A stretch of 64,000 nt of DNA from Lunularia cruciata (GCA_948567375.1 OX419761.1:6946501-7010500), one strand, 5' to 3'; positions 11,713 through 22,660 are shown, counted from the stretch's first letter. Notes: a model not told the origin generated them from the letters alone. Program-made: numbers and translations.

Positions 11713-12470
11713 TGTAATACTCCGGAGACAAGAGAAGAGAGAAAACACAAATTGCACATTTAAACAATCGATGCCCCAAGGGAGCACCTTCTCTTTATTA
11801 AATAATCAAAGAGGATCTCCGCCAAGGAAGCTCCACCATAGGATTAGGGACACTGATAGGTGGCATGTCAGCAAGCTCCACCCTTGGATTACTAACTTGG
11901 ATGGGTGACATGTTTGGTCTAGGTCCTATCTGGTTGGTCAAACAAGCTTTGATCGGAGGGAATCTTTTAGTGAATCTTCCAATAAGAATCTCAGAATCAC
12001 GTAAGGTACAATTGGAAAGCTCTCGACAAGACAAAGCAGCGGGGAGGGAAGGCCAAACTTTTCTCCGTTGGAAAAGAAGAAGGGGGGGGGGGGGGGGGGG
12101 AATTTGCACATTTTTGAGGCCTAATTCATTCGTTTAGGCCTCTGAAATTGCCTTCAAAGATTTCAGGCATATTTTGATTCCTACTCTATTAGTAGAAGTC
12201 CCCTTTTGGTGATACCTCTTTCTGATCTGTTTAGTCCATCATGTGTAACATCCATCCAAATGTTACCAAACCAATTCTCACCTTTAAATCATATGTCTAG
12301 CTATTGGTTCTAAGGTTCTCAAGTCTACCTCGGTTTTTGCCCTATTAGTAGAAGTACTCTTTTGGTGATACTTCTATCTGATCTATTTCAACCGTCATGT
12401 ATAAAATCATTCTAGATGTTACCAAACCAAATTTCACATCTAGATCATATGGCTAGCTCTTTGTATTACA
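11713..12470 (-). repeat. Element A 5' LTR (758 bp) with a G19 tract
   Basis: Ends TGTAATAC (11,713) and GTATTACA (12,470) match the family. It is longer than its partner mainly because of a run of 19 G at 12,082-12,100, a site where other copies have 7-12. The leader follows on the minus-strand downstream side, so this is the 5' LTR. Confidence 0.92.
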
Positions 12471-12768
12471 GTTTTTGGCCAGTGACATGTATACATTGGA
12501 AGTTGGCCCAGCCCTAGTGTTCCGGTTGGTTCCCACACTATGTGAGAGTAGAGATGATGCGGTTCCTACTACTAGAGTAGAGGTGGTTGGAAGTGGAGCT
12601 GACTTGGTTGAGGAGCATGGGATCCGTTTAGCGACCAATGGTTTATGGCAGGCAGCAACGGCTACACTGGAGGAGTTGCCAACTAGACCGGCCTTTGAGA
12701 GAGTACGGTTTACACCTAGTGTTGTCCTATTGGATAACCAGAGGGGGATTTTCCATTTTGTGCAACCT
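12471..12768 (+). pseudogene. Element H fragment between insertions A and B (Gag-protease linker)
   Basis: This 298-bp plus-strand piece is open from 12,475 into the LTR of B and encodes a Val/Glu/Thr-rich stretch with no recognised domain. It starts with the right-hand GTTTT copy left by A. Because H Gag lies before A and the H protease begins right after B, it should be the linker between nucleocapsid and protease. It ends in GFHFVQP-like sequence just before element B. Confidence 0.6.
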
Positions 12769-13505
12769 TGTAATACTCTGAGGAAAAGAGAAGAGAGAAA
12801 ACATAGATTTCACACTCAAACATTTGATGCCCCAAAGGAGCACCTTCATTTATGAGATAGACAAAGAGGATCTCCTCCAAGGAAGCTCCACCATAGGATT
12901 AGGGACACAGATAGGTGACATGTCAGCAAGCTCCACCCTTGGATTACTAACTTGGATGTGTGCCATGTCTGGTCTAGGTCCTATATGGTTGGTCAAATAA
13001 GCTTTGACTGGAGGGAATCTTTTAGGGAATCTTCTTGTAGGAATCTCAGAATCACATGAGTAAGGTACCATTGGAAAGCTCTTGACGAGACAAAGCAAGG
13101 GGAGGGAAGGCCAGCCTTTCCTCTATGGGGGGGGGGGAAATCTGCACATTTTTTAGGCCTAATTCATCTGTTTAGGCCTCTAAAATTGCCTTCAAAGATT
13201 TGATGCATATTTTGATTCCTACTCTATTAGTAGAAGTCCCCTTTTGGTGATACCTCTTTTTGATATGTTTAGTCCATCATGTGTAACATCCTTCCAGATG
13301 TTACCAAACCAATTCTCACCTTTAAATGATATGTCTAGCTATTGGTTCTAAAGTTCTCAAGTCTATTTTGGTTTCTACCCTATTAGAAGTACTCTTTTGG
13401 TGATACTTCTATCTAATCTATTTTGACCATCATGTATAACATCATTCTAGATATTACCAAACCAAATTTCATATCTAGATCATATGGCTAGCTCTTGGTA
13501 TTACA
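12769..13505 (-). repeat. Element B 3' LTR (737 bp)
   Basis: Starts TGTAATAC at 12,769 and ends GGTATTACA at 13,505, followed by the end of the chromodomain gene. It shares the tandem U3 duplication and the poly-G tract (10 G near 13,128) of the family. Confidence 0.92.
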
Positions 13506-14800
13506 GACCTCCCTCCTTTGAAGACGCAACGTCCTTGTGCAATTGTTGCTCAAATGCTTGCACCAACACCGGTGCATGTGCCAAATTGGCAACGGGCTCG
13601 CAGGTTGCTTCATAGAGGAGGTAACCTTTCCATTGTACTAGATAGTACACCCGCGGATCGCGAGTACCACACATGTATTTTTGGAGAATCCGCTCCACTT
13701 CATATTCCTCTTTGCCATCAATGAGTGTCGGACAAGGTCGAATGTCTTGTGTGGAATGACCCTTGCTTGATTGGGAAGCATATCTGCGTAATAGGGAGAC
13801 ATGGAGCACTGGATGGATCTTCATGTATGGTGGTAGCTCAAGGTGATAGGCCATAGTGCTGATGCGACCAAGAATCAAGAAAGGCCGAATAAAACGAGGT
13901 TTGAGCTTACGAGGTCCAAATAATGTGAGGTTGGTTGTTGATAGCTACACTTGATCCCCAACATTGAACTCCATGTGCCTACAGTGTGCATCAACATACT
14001 GCTTCTGTCAATTTTGCACAATCTGTAATCTATGCTTGACGCTCTCTACACCTTGTTGGATTCTATAAACAAATGTGTTGATTGCATCAACCTTGGTAGC
14101 CACTGGACGGATCTTCATCAAGCTAGAAGCTGTGAAGGGATGCTCACGATACATGAGGAAGAATAGAGTGACCTGGGTGGATGCATTCACTACATTGTTG
14201 TAAGCAAATTCCACCAACAGGAGTAGAGTGTCCCACCTCTCTTGCTCTTCTAAGGTGAAGCCGCGTAACATGTCTTCAATTGTGCGATTAGCCCGCTCTA
14301 TTTGGCCATTTTTTGGTGGGTGGTAAGCTAAGGACATGCCCAACTTGGTTTTGAAGAACCCAAAGAGTGTTTGCTAAAACAAATTGGTGAATTGGGTGCC
14401 TCTATCGAGGATGAGTACTCTAGACAAGCCATGGTGAGCAAAGATTGCATCTTAGTATAATTGAGCTAGTTATGGAACGGTCACTTCCTTGGTAGTAGGG
14501 CATACATGAATCATTTTGCTGAGCCAATCCCCAAAGACCATGATTGAGTCAAACATTGAGGTTGTCTTGGGTAATTCACAAACAAGATCCATACTCACTT
14601 GTTCCCAACGTTGGGTAGGAGTGGGGAGAGGTTGAAAGAGCCCTCCAGGAGCTTGATTAGAAGCTTTGTTCTATTGACAAAGTAGGCAGCTACGCACGTA
14701 GTCCATCACATTGTTGCTCATCTTGGGCCAATAGTAATGGCGCTTGACTGCATCCAAGGTCTTGTCCACTCCGACATGAGTTGCAATAGCTAAATCATGA
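13506..14800 (-). pseudogene. pol: Element B integrase with chromodomain (broken)
   Basis: Minus-strand fragments give the HHCC zinc region (about 14,780-14,660), the catalytic core (14,343-14,008, with RANRTIEDMLRGF) and the GPF-chromodomain tail (13,878-13,501, with EYEVERIL, YLVQWKGY and VANLAHAPVL). Several stops and frameshifts separate them. In intact relatives this protein inserts the cDNA and tethers it to chromatin. Confidence 0.85.
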
Positions 14801-16430
14801 CATTCCGCTAGAATTGTGGTGTGTAATTCTGGGATATTTGGGATCCATAATCTGCCATCTCAAAAGGTGAGTCCTTGGGTGCTGGTGACACCTTTGGATG
14901 ATTGCGCTTCTACAATTTGTGGATCAGGTTTTGTAGCAACCAAAATCTCTTGCCAGAATTCAGGGTTAATCTTAACCTCTACCACCAAGTTGTTTGCCAT
15001 TGGCATGTGGGGGAATGCATCTGCAAGTTGCTTCTTACTTTCCACATAGGTGATTGTCATGTTGAAGCGTTGTCGCCACTCTGCCCACCAAATTTGGCGT
15101 TGAGATAGAACCTTCTGCATCTCGAGCTAGACTAGAGGTTTGTGGTCTGTCTCTATTACAAATGCCTTCTCACCCAAATAGTGCTTCCAATGCTTGGTTG
15201 CTAGAACAATGGCTAGCTCTTCTTGTTTTGTGGTGTGGTAGTTGTGCTCTGCCGGTAACAACATTTGAGAGAAATCTGCAATTTGATGCCATCCGTCATG
15301 CCACTCTTGTTGTAGGACTGCTCCTATTGCTACGCCTGATGCATCTATAGCCAACTTGATTGGACGTTTTAGGTCATACCACTTCAAGATTGGTGCATGT
15401 AGCAATTCGGCTTTCAATTCTTGAAAGATCAACTCTTGTGTAGTTCCCCATGTCCACTTCTTCCCCTTGCTAAGTAGTGCCATTAAAGGCTACGCAACCT
15501 TGGAGAAGTCCTTGACAAATCTACGATAGAATCCCGTCAACCCCAAGAAGCTCTTAAGTTGAGTCTGATCTTCTGGGGCACTCCATTTTTGAATGACCTC
15601 TTTTTTATCTGTCAATACTTGAATGCCATCTGCACTTACTCTATGCCCCAAGTGATCTACTTCAGACTTGCCAAACTCGCACTTTGAGATTTTGGCATAC
15701 AATTGATTCTGTCTTAGAATCTGGAGGACCTCTTGTAGATGTTGTTTGTGTTCTATCATTGTGCTACTATATACTAAGATATCATCCAAAAAGACGATAA
15801 CAGACTTATCCAAGTATGGACCAAATATATCATTCATTAGACTTATGAAGGTGGTAGGTGCATTGGTGAGGCCAAAAGGCATCACAAGATACTCAAAGTG
15901 GCCATACTTGGTTCAAAAGGCAGTTTTGTACACATCCTCCTTTGCAATTCATATTTGATTGTAACCGCTCCGCAAATCCAATTTGGTGAAGTATCTCACT
16001 CCATGGAGTTGATCAAACAGGTCATCCATGCAAGAGAAGGGGTATTTGTTTTTCACTATTTGCTGATTGAGACCCCGACAGTCAATGCACATGCACATTG
16101 TACCATCCTTCTTCTTCAAAAACAAGATAGAGGCCCCATATGGTGATATGCTAGGTTGGATGAACTCTTTCTGCAGCATCTCCGGAATTTGAGTCTTACA
16201 CTCCTCCAACTCATGAGGTGATAGGCAATATGGGGCCTTACAAGGAGGTGTCTTCCCCGGGAGTGTCTCAATTTTGTGATCTACTCACCTTTTTGGTGGT
16301 AATCTTGAGGGTAGATCATCGGGAAAGACCTCTTGAAACTCATCCACCACATCCTTCAATTTCTCAAGAATTTGTCCATCAAGTTGTGCACTCTAGACTT
16401 CTCTTATTAGACCCATAAAACATCTATCGA
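14801..16430 (-). pseudogene. pol: Element B reverse transcriptase and RNase H (broken)
   Basis: Frames 16,209-15,949 ([23 protein letters not shown]), 15,885-15,490 ([25 protein letters not shown] with the catalytic Asp pair), 15,483-15,127 (RNase [40 protein letters not shown]) and 15,120-14,860 cover both enzymes. At least four stops or shifts separate them. The YRGLN motif reads CRGLN here. Confidence 0.87.
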
Positions 16431-16801
16431 TCTACAAACAATTGCCGTCCCTATGACATATAGAGGTAGTTTCTATGTGTGTGATTTTTCTTTAACCCCA
16501 ATGATTGAGCATTAGTAGGTTCTCACTACTTTCTTCCTCCAATCCACCATAGGGTTGTACTACTCCATCCATGGCACTCCATTGCTTCCTGATATTCTCC
16601 TACAAAGAGAGTTAACCGTCTAGGTAATGATTCAATCTTCTCTTTTTGCCCATTAGATAACTCTACTTCTTCACTCCCATCTCTCTCTAGATCCATTTCC
16701 AATCTTATTGCAAGAGAGCAAGACAAAAAATTCTCTATTGCTCCCGGATCTATTAATACTCTCACTTGATTACCTTCTAGGATTCCATGCATGACAATCA
16801 A
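16431..16801 (-). pseudogene. pol: Element B protease with a ~42-bp internal deletion
   Basis: Open from 16,801 ([21 protein letters not shown]) to 16,526. The active-site triplet is DPG, as in the other copies. Near 16,578 about 42 bases that encode the second conserved block in A, C and D are missing, so the protease fold would be broken. Confidence 0.8.
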
Positions 16802-16899
16802 TTGTGAGGTTGCCTTTTGGAATCTTTATGCATTATTCTTCTTCCTTCACTCGCTTCTTTGCTTCCTTATTGAGCCAGTAAGGCCGCAAGGTTCATTTA

Positions 16900-17990
16900 T
16901 TGGTGATCTTCATTTTCTAAAGTGATTTCCACCTCCTCCTCTTCAATGTGCCTCTCCATGTTGTTCAAAGATCACCTGTACAAAGGCCAAGGGCCTCTAG
17001 GGAAACAAGTGCAACAGTTGGTAGATATGTGCCCAATACGGCCACAATTGTAACAACGGCGTTGTTCTCCTTGAGTCCCTTCTCTTCTTGGGACTCCATC
17101 TCTTTGTTCTTCTACCCGCCCACACTCCCCTTGAAGCGATCATGTTCCTTGATCTCGGAATCGAAGGTTGCCCAATTCCATCAGTACTGGTCCACCCATG
17201 TGTGGCATTTCTACCCTATAATGTTGAGGTGGAACTACTCCGTCATCGCTACCTAATGCTCGTGCTATTCTCTACGCACAAGCAAAGGCTTCAAATACCG
17301 TGTGAGGATTTTGCACCATGATTTCTTGGCAAATCTGCTCTTTCAACCCTTGTTTGAAATTGTTTAGAGCCTCTACTAGACTCATGTCGGTAATTGCGAC
17401 TTGTAGATCCAGAAATGCCTCCACATACTCTTGTGTGCTATTCTTCTATTGCAATCCCCATAGTCGGCTTTGAGCCATCTACACAGAATCCACCGATTGG
17501 AAATTCTTCAACATTCCTTCTTGGATTGCTGTCCATGTGACCTCCCTTCTCTCTACCAACATGGATCATTCCCAAGCATCATACCATGTGAGGGCTTTAT
17601 CGGTCAAGTACACACATGCAAACACGCCTGCAACATGCTCTATGATCTCTATTGAGAACAATCGGAAATATCGATTCATTCTCAAGATCCAATTTTCCAC
17701 TACTCCCGTCATACGCTGCCCCTTATAAGGCTTGATGTTGCAAGTCTTCTTCATCCGGAGTAGCAATGTGGCTTTATTGCTGATAGGGTTTGTAGGCATG
17801 GGTGCCTCTCCAAGTACTTTAGTTGTAGGTACTAGGTTTTGAGACGGCTCTTCTTCTTGCATGGCTTGATTGTTCCTGAGGATCTGTACTTGACTTTGTA
17901 ATGTCTCCATGGTCATCTTAATCTCTCAAATTCATTCAACATCCCTTGAATTCCTTGCACCAACTCTTGCAATTGTGGATCCATGGTTCC
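16900..17990 (-). pseudogene. gag: Element B Gag with CCHC knuckle
   Basis: The minus strand reads a coiled N-terminus (17,916-17,566, ending LTWYDAWE then TGA), a capsid part near 17.4-17.5 kb with stops, and a knuckle CYNCGRIGHISTNC near 17,030-17,070 in a broken frame. The in-frame TGA after YDAWE is at the same place as in A, C and D. A one-base deletion lies near 17,925, where C and D have an in-frame TGA. Confidence 0.82.
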
Positions 17991-18587
17991 TACAACACTC
18001 AATTGCTAATGTCTACTTCAATACAGAGTCAATATAATCACTTTGGAAGATGCACAAACTATTGGAACTACCATTGGGACCTCAAAAGCTATCACTCGTT
18101 GATAATACTCCTCACCAAAATTCTTAACCACAAAATCTCTAAACATCACTTTTGGTCTCACTACATAACGGATTTCTACTTGAGTGTTAAAAGGGAGAGG
18201 ATTTGGGACATTCAAATCCATATTATCATAATAGAATGTAAATTGTCAAATCCCATTCTCTATCATATATCACTACAGGTAGAATCACCGAGTTTGGTGA
18301 GTTCATCACTCTATCCATGAATTTTGTACCAAAGTGATAAACTAGCGATACCCTCATCTGCTCATGTTGGATGTACATAACCTTGATGTAGAATGAGTTT
18401 GAGAATGGAAAGCTAGGTGCGGGAAATTATCCTCCCGGCGCATCCATCCTATCCGCTCTCTAAATTCCTTCCTAAGTCTAATAATTACTCTATGTTCTCC
18501 ACCTCAAATTACTCAGTTTCAGTAGTTTGTGCTATTCCAAGAGGATTGATACACTCTCTAAGACTAAAATACTTGCTCTAATACCAT
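17991..18587 (-). other. Element B leader: conserved upstream ORFs a and b, primer binding site
   Basis: ORF b (18,221-18,018, 67 codons, MDLNVPNPLPF start) is intact; ORF a just upstream is interrupted. The same two ORFs occur in C and D at the same place. The primer binding site beside the LTR reads TGGTATTAGAGC, one base off the initiator-Met tRNA complement. Confidence 0.65.
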
Positions 18588-19266
18588 TGTAATACTCAGA
18601 GGACAAGAGAAGAGAGAAAACACAAATTTCACACTCAAACATTTGATGCCCCAAAGGAGCACATTCTCTTTATTATAAAGACAAAGAGGATCTACTCCAA
18701 GGAAGCTCCACCATAGGATTAGCTACACACATAGGTGACATGTCAGCAAGCTCCACCCTTGGATTACTTACTTGGATGGGTGCCATGTCTGGTCTAGATC
18801 CTATCTGGTTGGTCAAACAAGCTTTGACCAGAGGGAATCTTTTAGGGAATCTTCCTGTAAGAATCTCAGAATCACGTGAGTAAGGTACCGTTAGAAAGCT
18901 CTTGATAAGACAAAGCAAGGGGAGGGAAGGCCAGCCTTTCCTCTATTGGAGGGGGGGGGGGAATCTGCACATTTGCAAGGCCTAATTCATCCGTTTAGGC
19001 CTAATTCATACCTCTTTTTGATCTGTTTAGTCTATCATGTGTAACATCTTTCCAGATGTTACCAAACCAATTCTCACCTTTAAATCATATGTCTAGCTAT
19101 TGGTTCTAAGGTTCTCAAATCTATTTCAGTTTCTGCACTATTAGTAGAAGTACTCTTTTGGTGATACTTCTATCCAATCTATTTTGACCATCATGTATAA
19201 CATCATTCTAGATGTTACCAAACCAAATTTCACATCTAGATCATATGGCTAGCTCTTGGTATTACA
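18588..19266 (-). repeat. Element B 5' LTR (679 bp, internal deletion)
   Basis: TGTAATAC at 18,588 and GGTATTACA at 19,266 are intact. About 60 bp between the two TTTAGGCC-containing blocks near 19,000 have been lost relative to other copies, which explains the short length. Confidence 0.9.
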
Positions 19267-19700
19267 GACCTTCAAGGAAGGTCTATACACCACAGAGAGT
19301 CTTGTTAGACTTTGGTGCACAACCCCTTATGTTGGGGAAGGCTGCAGTTGTCGGTCTGGAGTTACCAAAGATTGATGTGGAGAGGTGTCCAGACATCCAA
19401 GTGGTGGTTTGACACAGTACATCACACGTGGGGAGCTTGTTGTCTAGGTGTAGCTTGGTCATCCGACCAATAGCTCAGTGGTGAGAGCTCAGGCTATTGT
19501 GACAATAGTTGAGTCATATGATGTGCTAGTTGGGGGAACAATGTTATACCTCATGGGTTTCAGTATTGACTATTGGGAGGAGATAGCCTCCTATAGACCA
19601 AGTTGGTAGTCTAGGGAGGGATGGGTATGTCACCTACCAGTACGCTTTGGTAGTGGCAATCTTGGTTCACTATAGTTTGAGATCATGGCAACATCAATTT
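19267..19700 (+). pseudogene. Element H aspartic protease
   Basis: Immediately after element B the plus strand reads YTPQRVLLDFGAQPLMLGKA, a retropepsin active-site block with Asp at 19,308-19,310 (DFGA). The frame stays open to 19,412. Farther on, past stops, YDVLVGGTMLYLMGF resembles the distal protease block. The protein would mature the polyprotein. It lies between the H Gag fragments and the methyltransferase domain. Confidence 0.68.
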
Positions 19701-19989
19701 TAGCTTTTAGTGGTGCAGTTCCTTGGCTTGGTGACTTGTTGGAAGAGAACGCTTATGCACAGGATACTCTAGTTCCAAAGGAGATCACTCGGCTTTGGAG
19801 TACGAGTGGGATTGTTCCATCCACCTTAGATGTTCCATTGTGAAGTTCAAAGGAGGTGTTGCAGCAACATGCAGATCAGTTGGTGCAGTAGGCTTAGAGT
19901 AGAGCCTTCATACCATCAAGAGATGAGTGTGACGATGAGCCTCCAGAGTTACTTACTTTGACACCTTTGGATACCACACTCATTGCTTG
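19701..19989 (+). pseudogene. Element H spacer between protease and methyltransferase
   Basis: Broken plus-strand frames encode acidic, Leu-rich sequence without a recognised domain (for example PWLGDLLEENAYAQDTLVPK). It is presumed part of the Pol polyprotein because protease and methyltransferase flank it on the same strand. Confidence 0.5.
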
Positions 19990-20940
19990 AAAATATCCAA
20001 TAGAGGGGATATGCCTATTGGAGTTGTTTGGTGGGATCAACACCGGACTAGTCGTGGTATTATAGGCGGGTATACGAGTACAGAGGTACTTGTATGTAGA
20101 GAGAGATGCGACTACTAGGTGAGTCTCTCTACATCATGTGGCACACTTGGCCTATTGGTATCCAGAGTTATTACCAATGTCAGCAGTCAGAAGGACCTAC
20201 CAACAGACATTTCCTTATTGGGGGCGTATGACCTAGAGAGATATGGACCTATTCACTTGGTGATTTTTGGATGGCCATGTTTGGGACATACACGTGCTGG
20301 TAGAGGATTGGGTCTTGAACGAGGATCATGATCCTTGTTCAAGTGTGTTTTGGGAGATATTACGGATATTACGACATCTCGAGGTCCATCAGTCCGTTTC
20401 TCCAGCTTACCTTTTGGAGAACGTTCTTCTAATGGGTGATTCTCACACCAGAGTGGTGGCAAGTACACATTAGGTCCATTCTTGGATGGGACCTATTGTA
20501 TTGTTAGATGCAGCCAGAGTGGACAAACCTCTTACCCAAAGAGGTTCTACAGTGCATTTATGGTGGGATTTAGCAACTTGACCATATCCTTGTTGATGAT
20601 ATCTTGGATGCAAGGCGTCAGTCTCAGACAGTGGTAGTGGCTGATAGGTCAGCTATGGCAGTGGTGAACCTAGTTAGACAACCTAGAGCTGCATTTCCCA
20701 CACTCATGAGTTTCCCAAGCTCTCATGATTTTTGAGAGGGAGGACCTAAACTTGTTTAGGACTCACAATTACAGCAATTGGTGGAGCCCAATGTTGATGA
20801 GAGAGAGTGGGCAATGGGTTTTTGCACTGGTATTACCGCTGTTCCAGCAGTGTCAAAGGCGTCAGGTGTTAGGTCAGGCTATGGACCTAAACTGTTTGAC
20901 CTGGATTGTGAGCCTTGGCTTGGCAAAGCAGCGTATGATG
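19990..20940 (+). pseudogene. Element H: C5-cytosine DNA methyltransferase domain within Pol
   Basis: This plus-strand segment carries the ordered motifs of C5-cytosine DNA methyltransferases, which transfer a methyl group from S-adenosylmethionine to cytosine C5. Seen directly: motif I LLELFGGINTGL (20,015-20,050, cofactor binding), motif II YLYVERD (20,087-20,107), motif IV IFGWPCLGHTRAGRGLGLE (20,263-20,319, catalytic Pro-Cys at 20,275-20,280), motif VI YLLENV (ENV at 20,417-20,425), motif VIII IVLLDAARV (20,495-20,521), motif IX-like RAAFPTLMSFP (about 20,685), and a motif X end RRQVLGQAMDLNCLTW (20,857-20,907). Only about 55 codons lie between VIII and IX, so the target-recognition region is short. 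Frame changes before IV and VI and several stops make this copy inactive. It sits between H protease and H reverse transcriptase. Methyltransferases inside gypsy Pol have been described in charophyte algae; a captured host gene is the alternative, but the flanking order argues against it. Confidence 0.85.
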
Positions 20941-21145
20941 CGCTCGATTGACACTTGTGAGCCCTATGCCTATCAAAACGATTCAGGTACATGCTGGGGG
21001 TGATGAAACGAGTATACATGATATTCTCGGGACACATCCAGTAGCTACTAGGGAGATTGGTCTACTGAGAGTCCATCCATGTGAGCGTGGGCTACTTGGA
21101 TTACACCATTGGTCCACATGGGATGCAACTAGAGGACATGTGGAA
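20941..21145 (+). pseudogene. Element H linker after the methyltransferase, cut by element E
   Basis: Plus-strand sequence with short frames and no recognised domain. It ends in TGGAA, the left target duplication of E, and resumes at 33,399. It should be the linker from methyltransferase to reverse transcriptase. Confidence 0.5.
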
Positions 21146-21235
21146 TGTAACAATATGGAGTTTAGCGACAAAGTTAGTTGGGCTTACAAAGTAGAGAATA
21201 AGACAAAATAGCCTAGAATATTCTAGAAGCATCTA

Positions 21236-21438
21236 AGAAGCTTCTTGGGAAGCTTCCTAACTAGTTAACTTGCACCCTAAGTAGGTAGATTCTAGAAGGA
21301 AGCTTCTAGAAGCTTCTAACTAGCTTAGCTTGCACGCCAAGTAGGCGGCTTCTAGTAGGAAGCTTCTTGAGAAGCTTCCTAGTTAACTTGGCTTGCACTC
21401 CAAGAAAGCGGCTCAAGGAAGCTTCTTGAGAAGCTTCA
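21236..21438 (+). promoter_or_regulatory. Heat-shock-element clusters in the E 5' LTR
   Basis: Four clusters of alternating nGAAn/nTTCn pentamers: 21,236-21,257, 21,298-21,317, 21,358-21,379 and 21,417-21,438. The second is a perfect four-unit head-to-tail array (GGAAGCTTCTAGAAGCTTCT); the others are two inverted pairs separated by two bases. This is the binding pattern of trimeric heat-shock factors. The last cluster ends 19 bp upstream of a TATA box. Function is inferred from the arrangement, not shown. Confidence 0.7.
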
Positions 21439-21456
21439 TGGGTCTTGTATGCTACC

Positions 21457-21464
21457 TATAAATA
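21457..21464 (+). promoter_or_regulatory. TATA box of the E 5' LTR
   Basis: TATAAATA lies 104 bp before the LTR end and just downstream of the fourth GAA/TTC cluster. The matching copy in the 3' LTR is at 33,287-33,294. Transcription would begin about 30 bp downstream, defining the U3/R border. Confidence 0.7.
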
Positions 21465-21569
21465 CCAAAGCCGAAGCTCATGCTAGGCATTCGGAGTTTT
21501 CCCTCATTCAAGTGTCCCAATGTGAGGTTCCATTCTCCTATTTCTCTCCTCGGTTTCGGTCTTTTACAT

Positions 21570-21581
21570 TGGTATCAGAGC
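21570..21581 (+). other. Primer binding site of element E
   Basis: TGGTATCAGAGC one base after the LTR is the standard complement of the 3' end of plant initiator-methionine tRNA, used to start minus-strand cDNA synthesis. Confidence 0.88.
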
Positions 21582-21839
21582 AGGAATGGGATGGATGGAA
21601 TTTATGGACCACCAAATCCACTTCCGCCAAACCATTGGGACTTTCATGTCTAGATATTACCAAATTATCGTTTCACACAATTCATCACCTCGCGCTTTGG
21701 GCAAGATTTTCTATATATGATCACCATGTCAGAGGAACCCTTGATACTTCTAGTTGTAACTTATGGAGAACGGTGGACGTGTTGTATCTATGTGTTGATC
21801 AATTAGATAAATTGAGAGTAGTCAAATAGAGTCGTAGCG

Positions 21840-22660
21840 ATGGCGGCAATACCAGATGTTATCCTTGCAATGCAACAACAAATTGAGCATCTTACTCGAT
21901 TGTTGGATGAAGGAGACCAGCAACGACAAGAACAGATAGACAAAGCGCCAGTTCGAGATGGAGAAGATTGCATTTGATTTCCAAAACCCAAGGTGTTTGA
22001 AGTCAAGAATCTTCCAGGCACAATGGAGAATTTTGTGTTTGACTGCGAACGTTACTCTAAAGCCACCAATCTTCAAGACGAGCGGAAACAAATTCTCTTG
22101 GCTTCTAGCCAATTAGATAGCGTGGCAAAACTTTGGTGGCGATTCCGAGTAGAAAGGGCTGAACGACAAATTGGTACACCGATTTCAACATGGGCAGAAT
22201 TCAAGGATGCAATACTTGGCCGATTTCAAACAATAAATGCCACCCGAGCCGCACGAGATAAATTGGCGGAGTTGAGGCAGATTGGCTCAGTGAGAAGATA
22301 CATCACACAATTTCAGAACATCATCATGCAAATTCTAGATATCCAAGAAGGTGAAGTTCTAGATCAATTTGTGCAAGGATTGAAGTCACAAACCAAATTG
22401 GAGGTGACCATACGGGAGCCACAGAATGTAGAAGAAGCCATGCAATTGGTTGAGCATTTTGATTCCTTGGTTGCAACAACTTGGTCTCGACCTCGACCTA
22501 TACAAAGCCTACCAATACCACAAGTGGAAGAACCAATACCAATGGAGATTGATGCTATCTAATGACAACCACTTGGCACAGCAGATAGAGAAAGATTAAG
22601 ACAAAATGGAGGTTGTTTTTATTGTCGCCTGTTGGAGCATTGCATTACTGAATGTCCACT
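21840..22660 (+). pseudogene. gag: Element E Gag with CCHC knuckle
   Basis: Starts at ATG 21,840 (MAAIPDVILAMQQQIEHL), hits a TGA at about 21,975 (consistent with CGA to TGA) and continues open through 21,993-22,562. The capsid region has LWWRFRVERAERQI, a Gag-capsid core signature, and EFKDAILGRFQ. A knuckle CFYCRLLEHCITEC follows (22,614-22,655) after a further stop. It would form the particle shell and bind the RNA. Only a few point changes break it. Confidence 0.88.

Larger units (their letters stand above)
7593..12470 (-). mobile_element. Element A: internally deleted Ty3/gypsy chromovirus inserted in H
   Basis: Two LTRs of the TGTAATACC...GTATTACA family (7,593-8,329 and 11,713-12,470) flank 3.4 kb of minus-strand retroelement sequence, with a perfect GTTTT duplication outside. 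Relative to the fuller copy C the reverse transcriptase and RNase H genes are missing (integrase joins protease near 9,655), part of the leader next to the primer binding site is missing, and an integrase segment is inverted (9,078-9,361). It could only have moved with proteins supplied in trans, or was damaged after insertion. Confidence 0.92.
12769..19266 (-). mobile_element. Element B: near full-length chromovirus inserted in H
   Basis: LTRs 12,769-13,505 and 18,588-19,266 bound a minus-strand gag-pol region in the normal order. The flanks are AACCT (12,764-12,768) and GACCT (19,267-19,271), a 5-bp duplication with one later change. Many stops and small deletions interrupt every gene, so it is inactive. 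It belongs to the same family as A, C and D and lies 298 bp of host sequence away from A. Confidence 0.92.
21146..21568 (+). repeat. Element E 5' LTR (423 bp)
   Basis: Begins TGTAACAATATGG and ends TTTTACA, directly followed by the primer binding site. The central half is built of roughly 60-70-bp tandem units, each with GAAGCTTC blocks and a TTGCAC(C/G)C(T/C)AAG motif. The partner at 32,976 is nearly identical. Confidence 0.93.
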
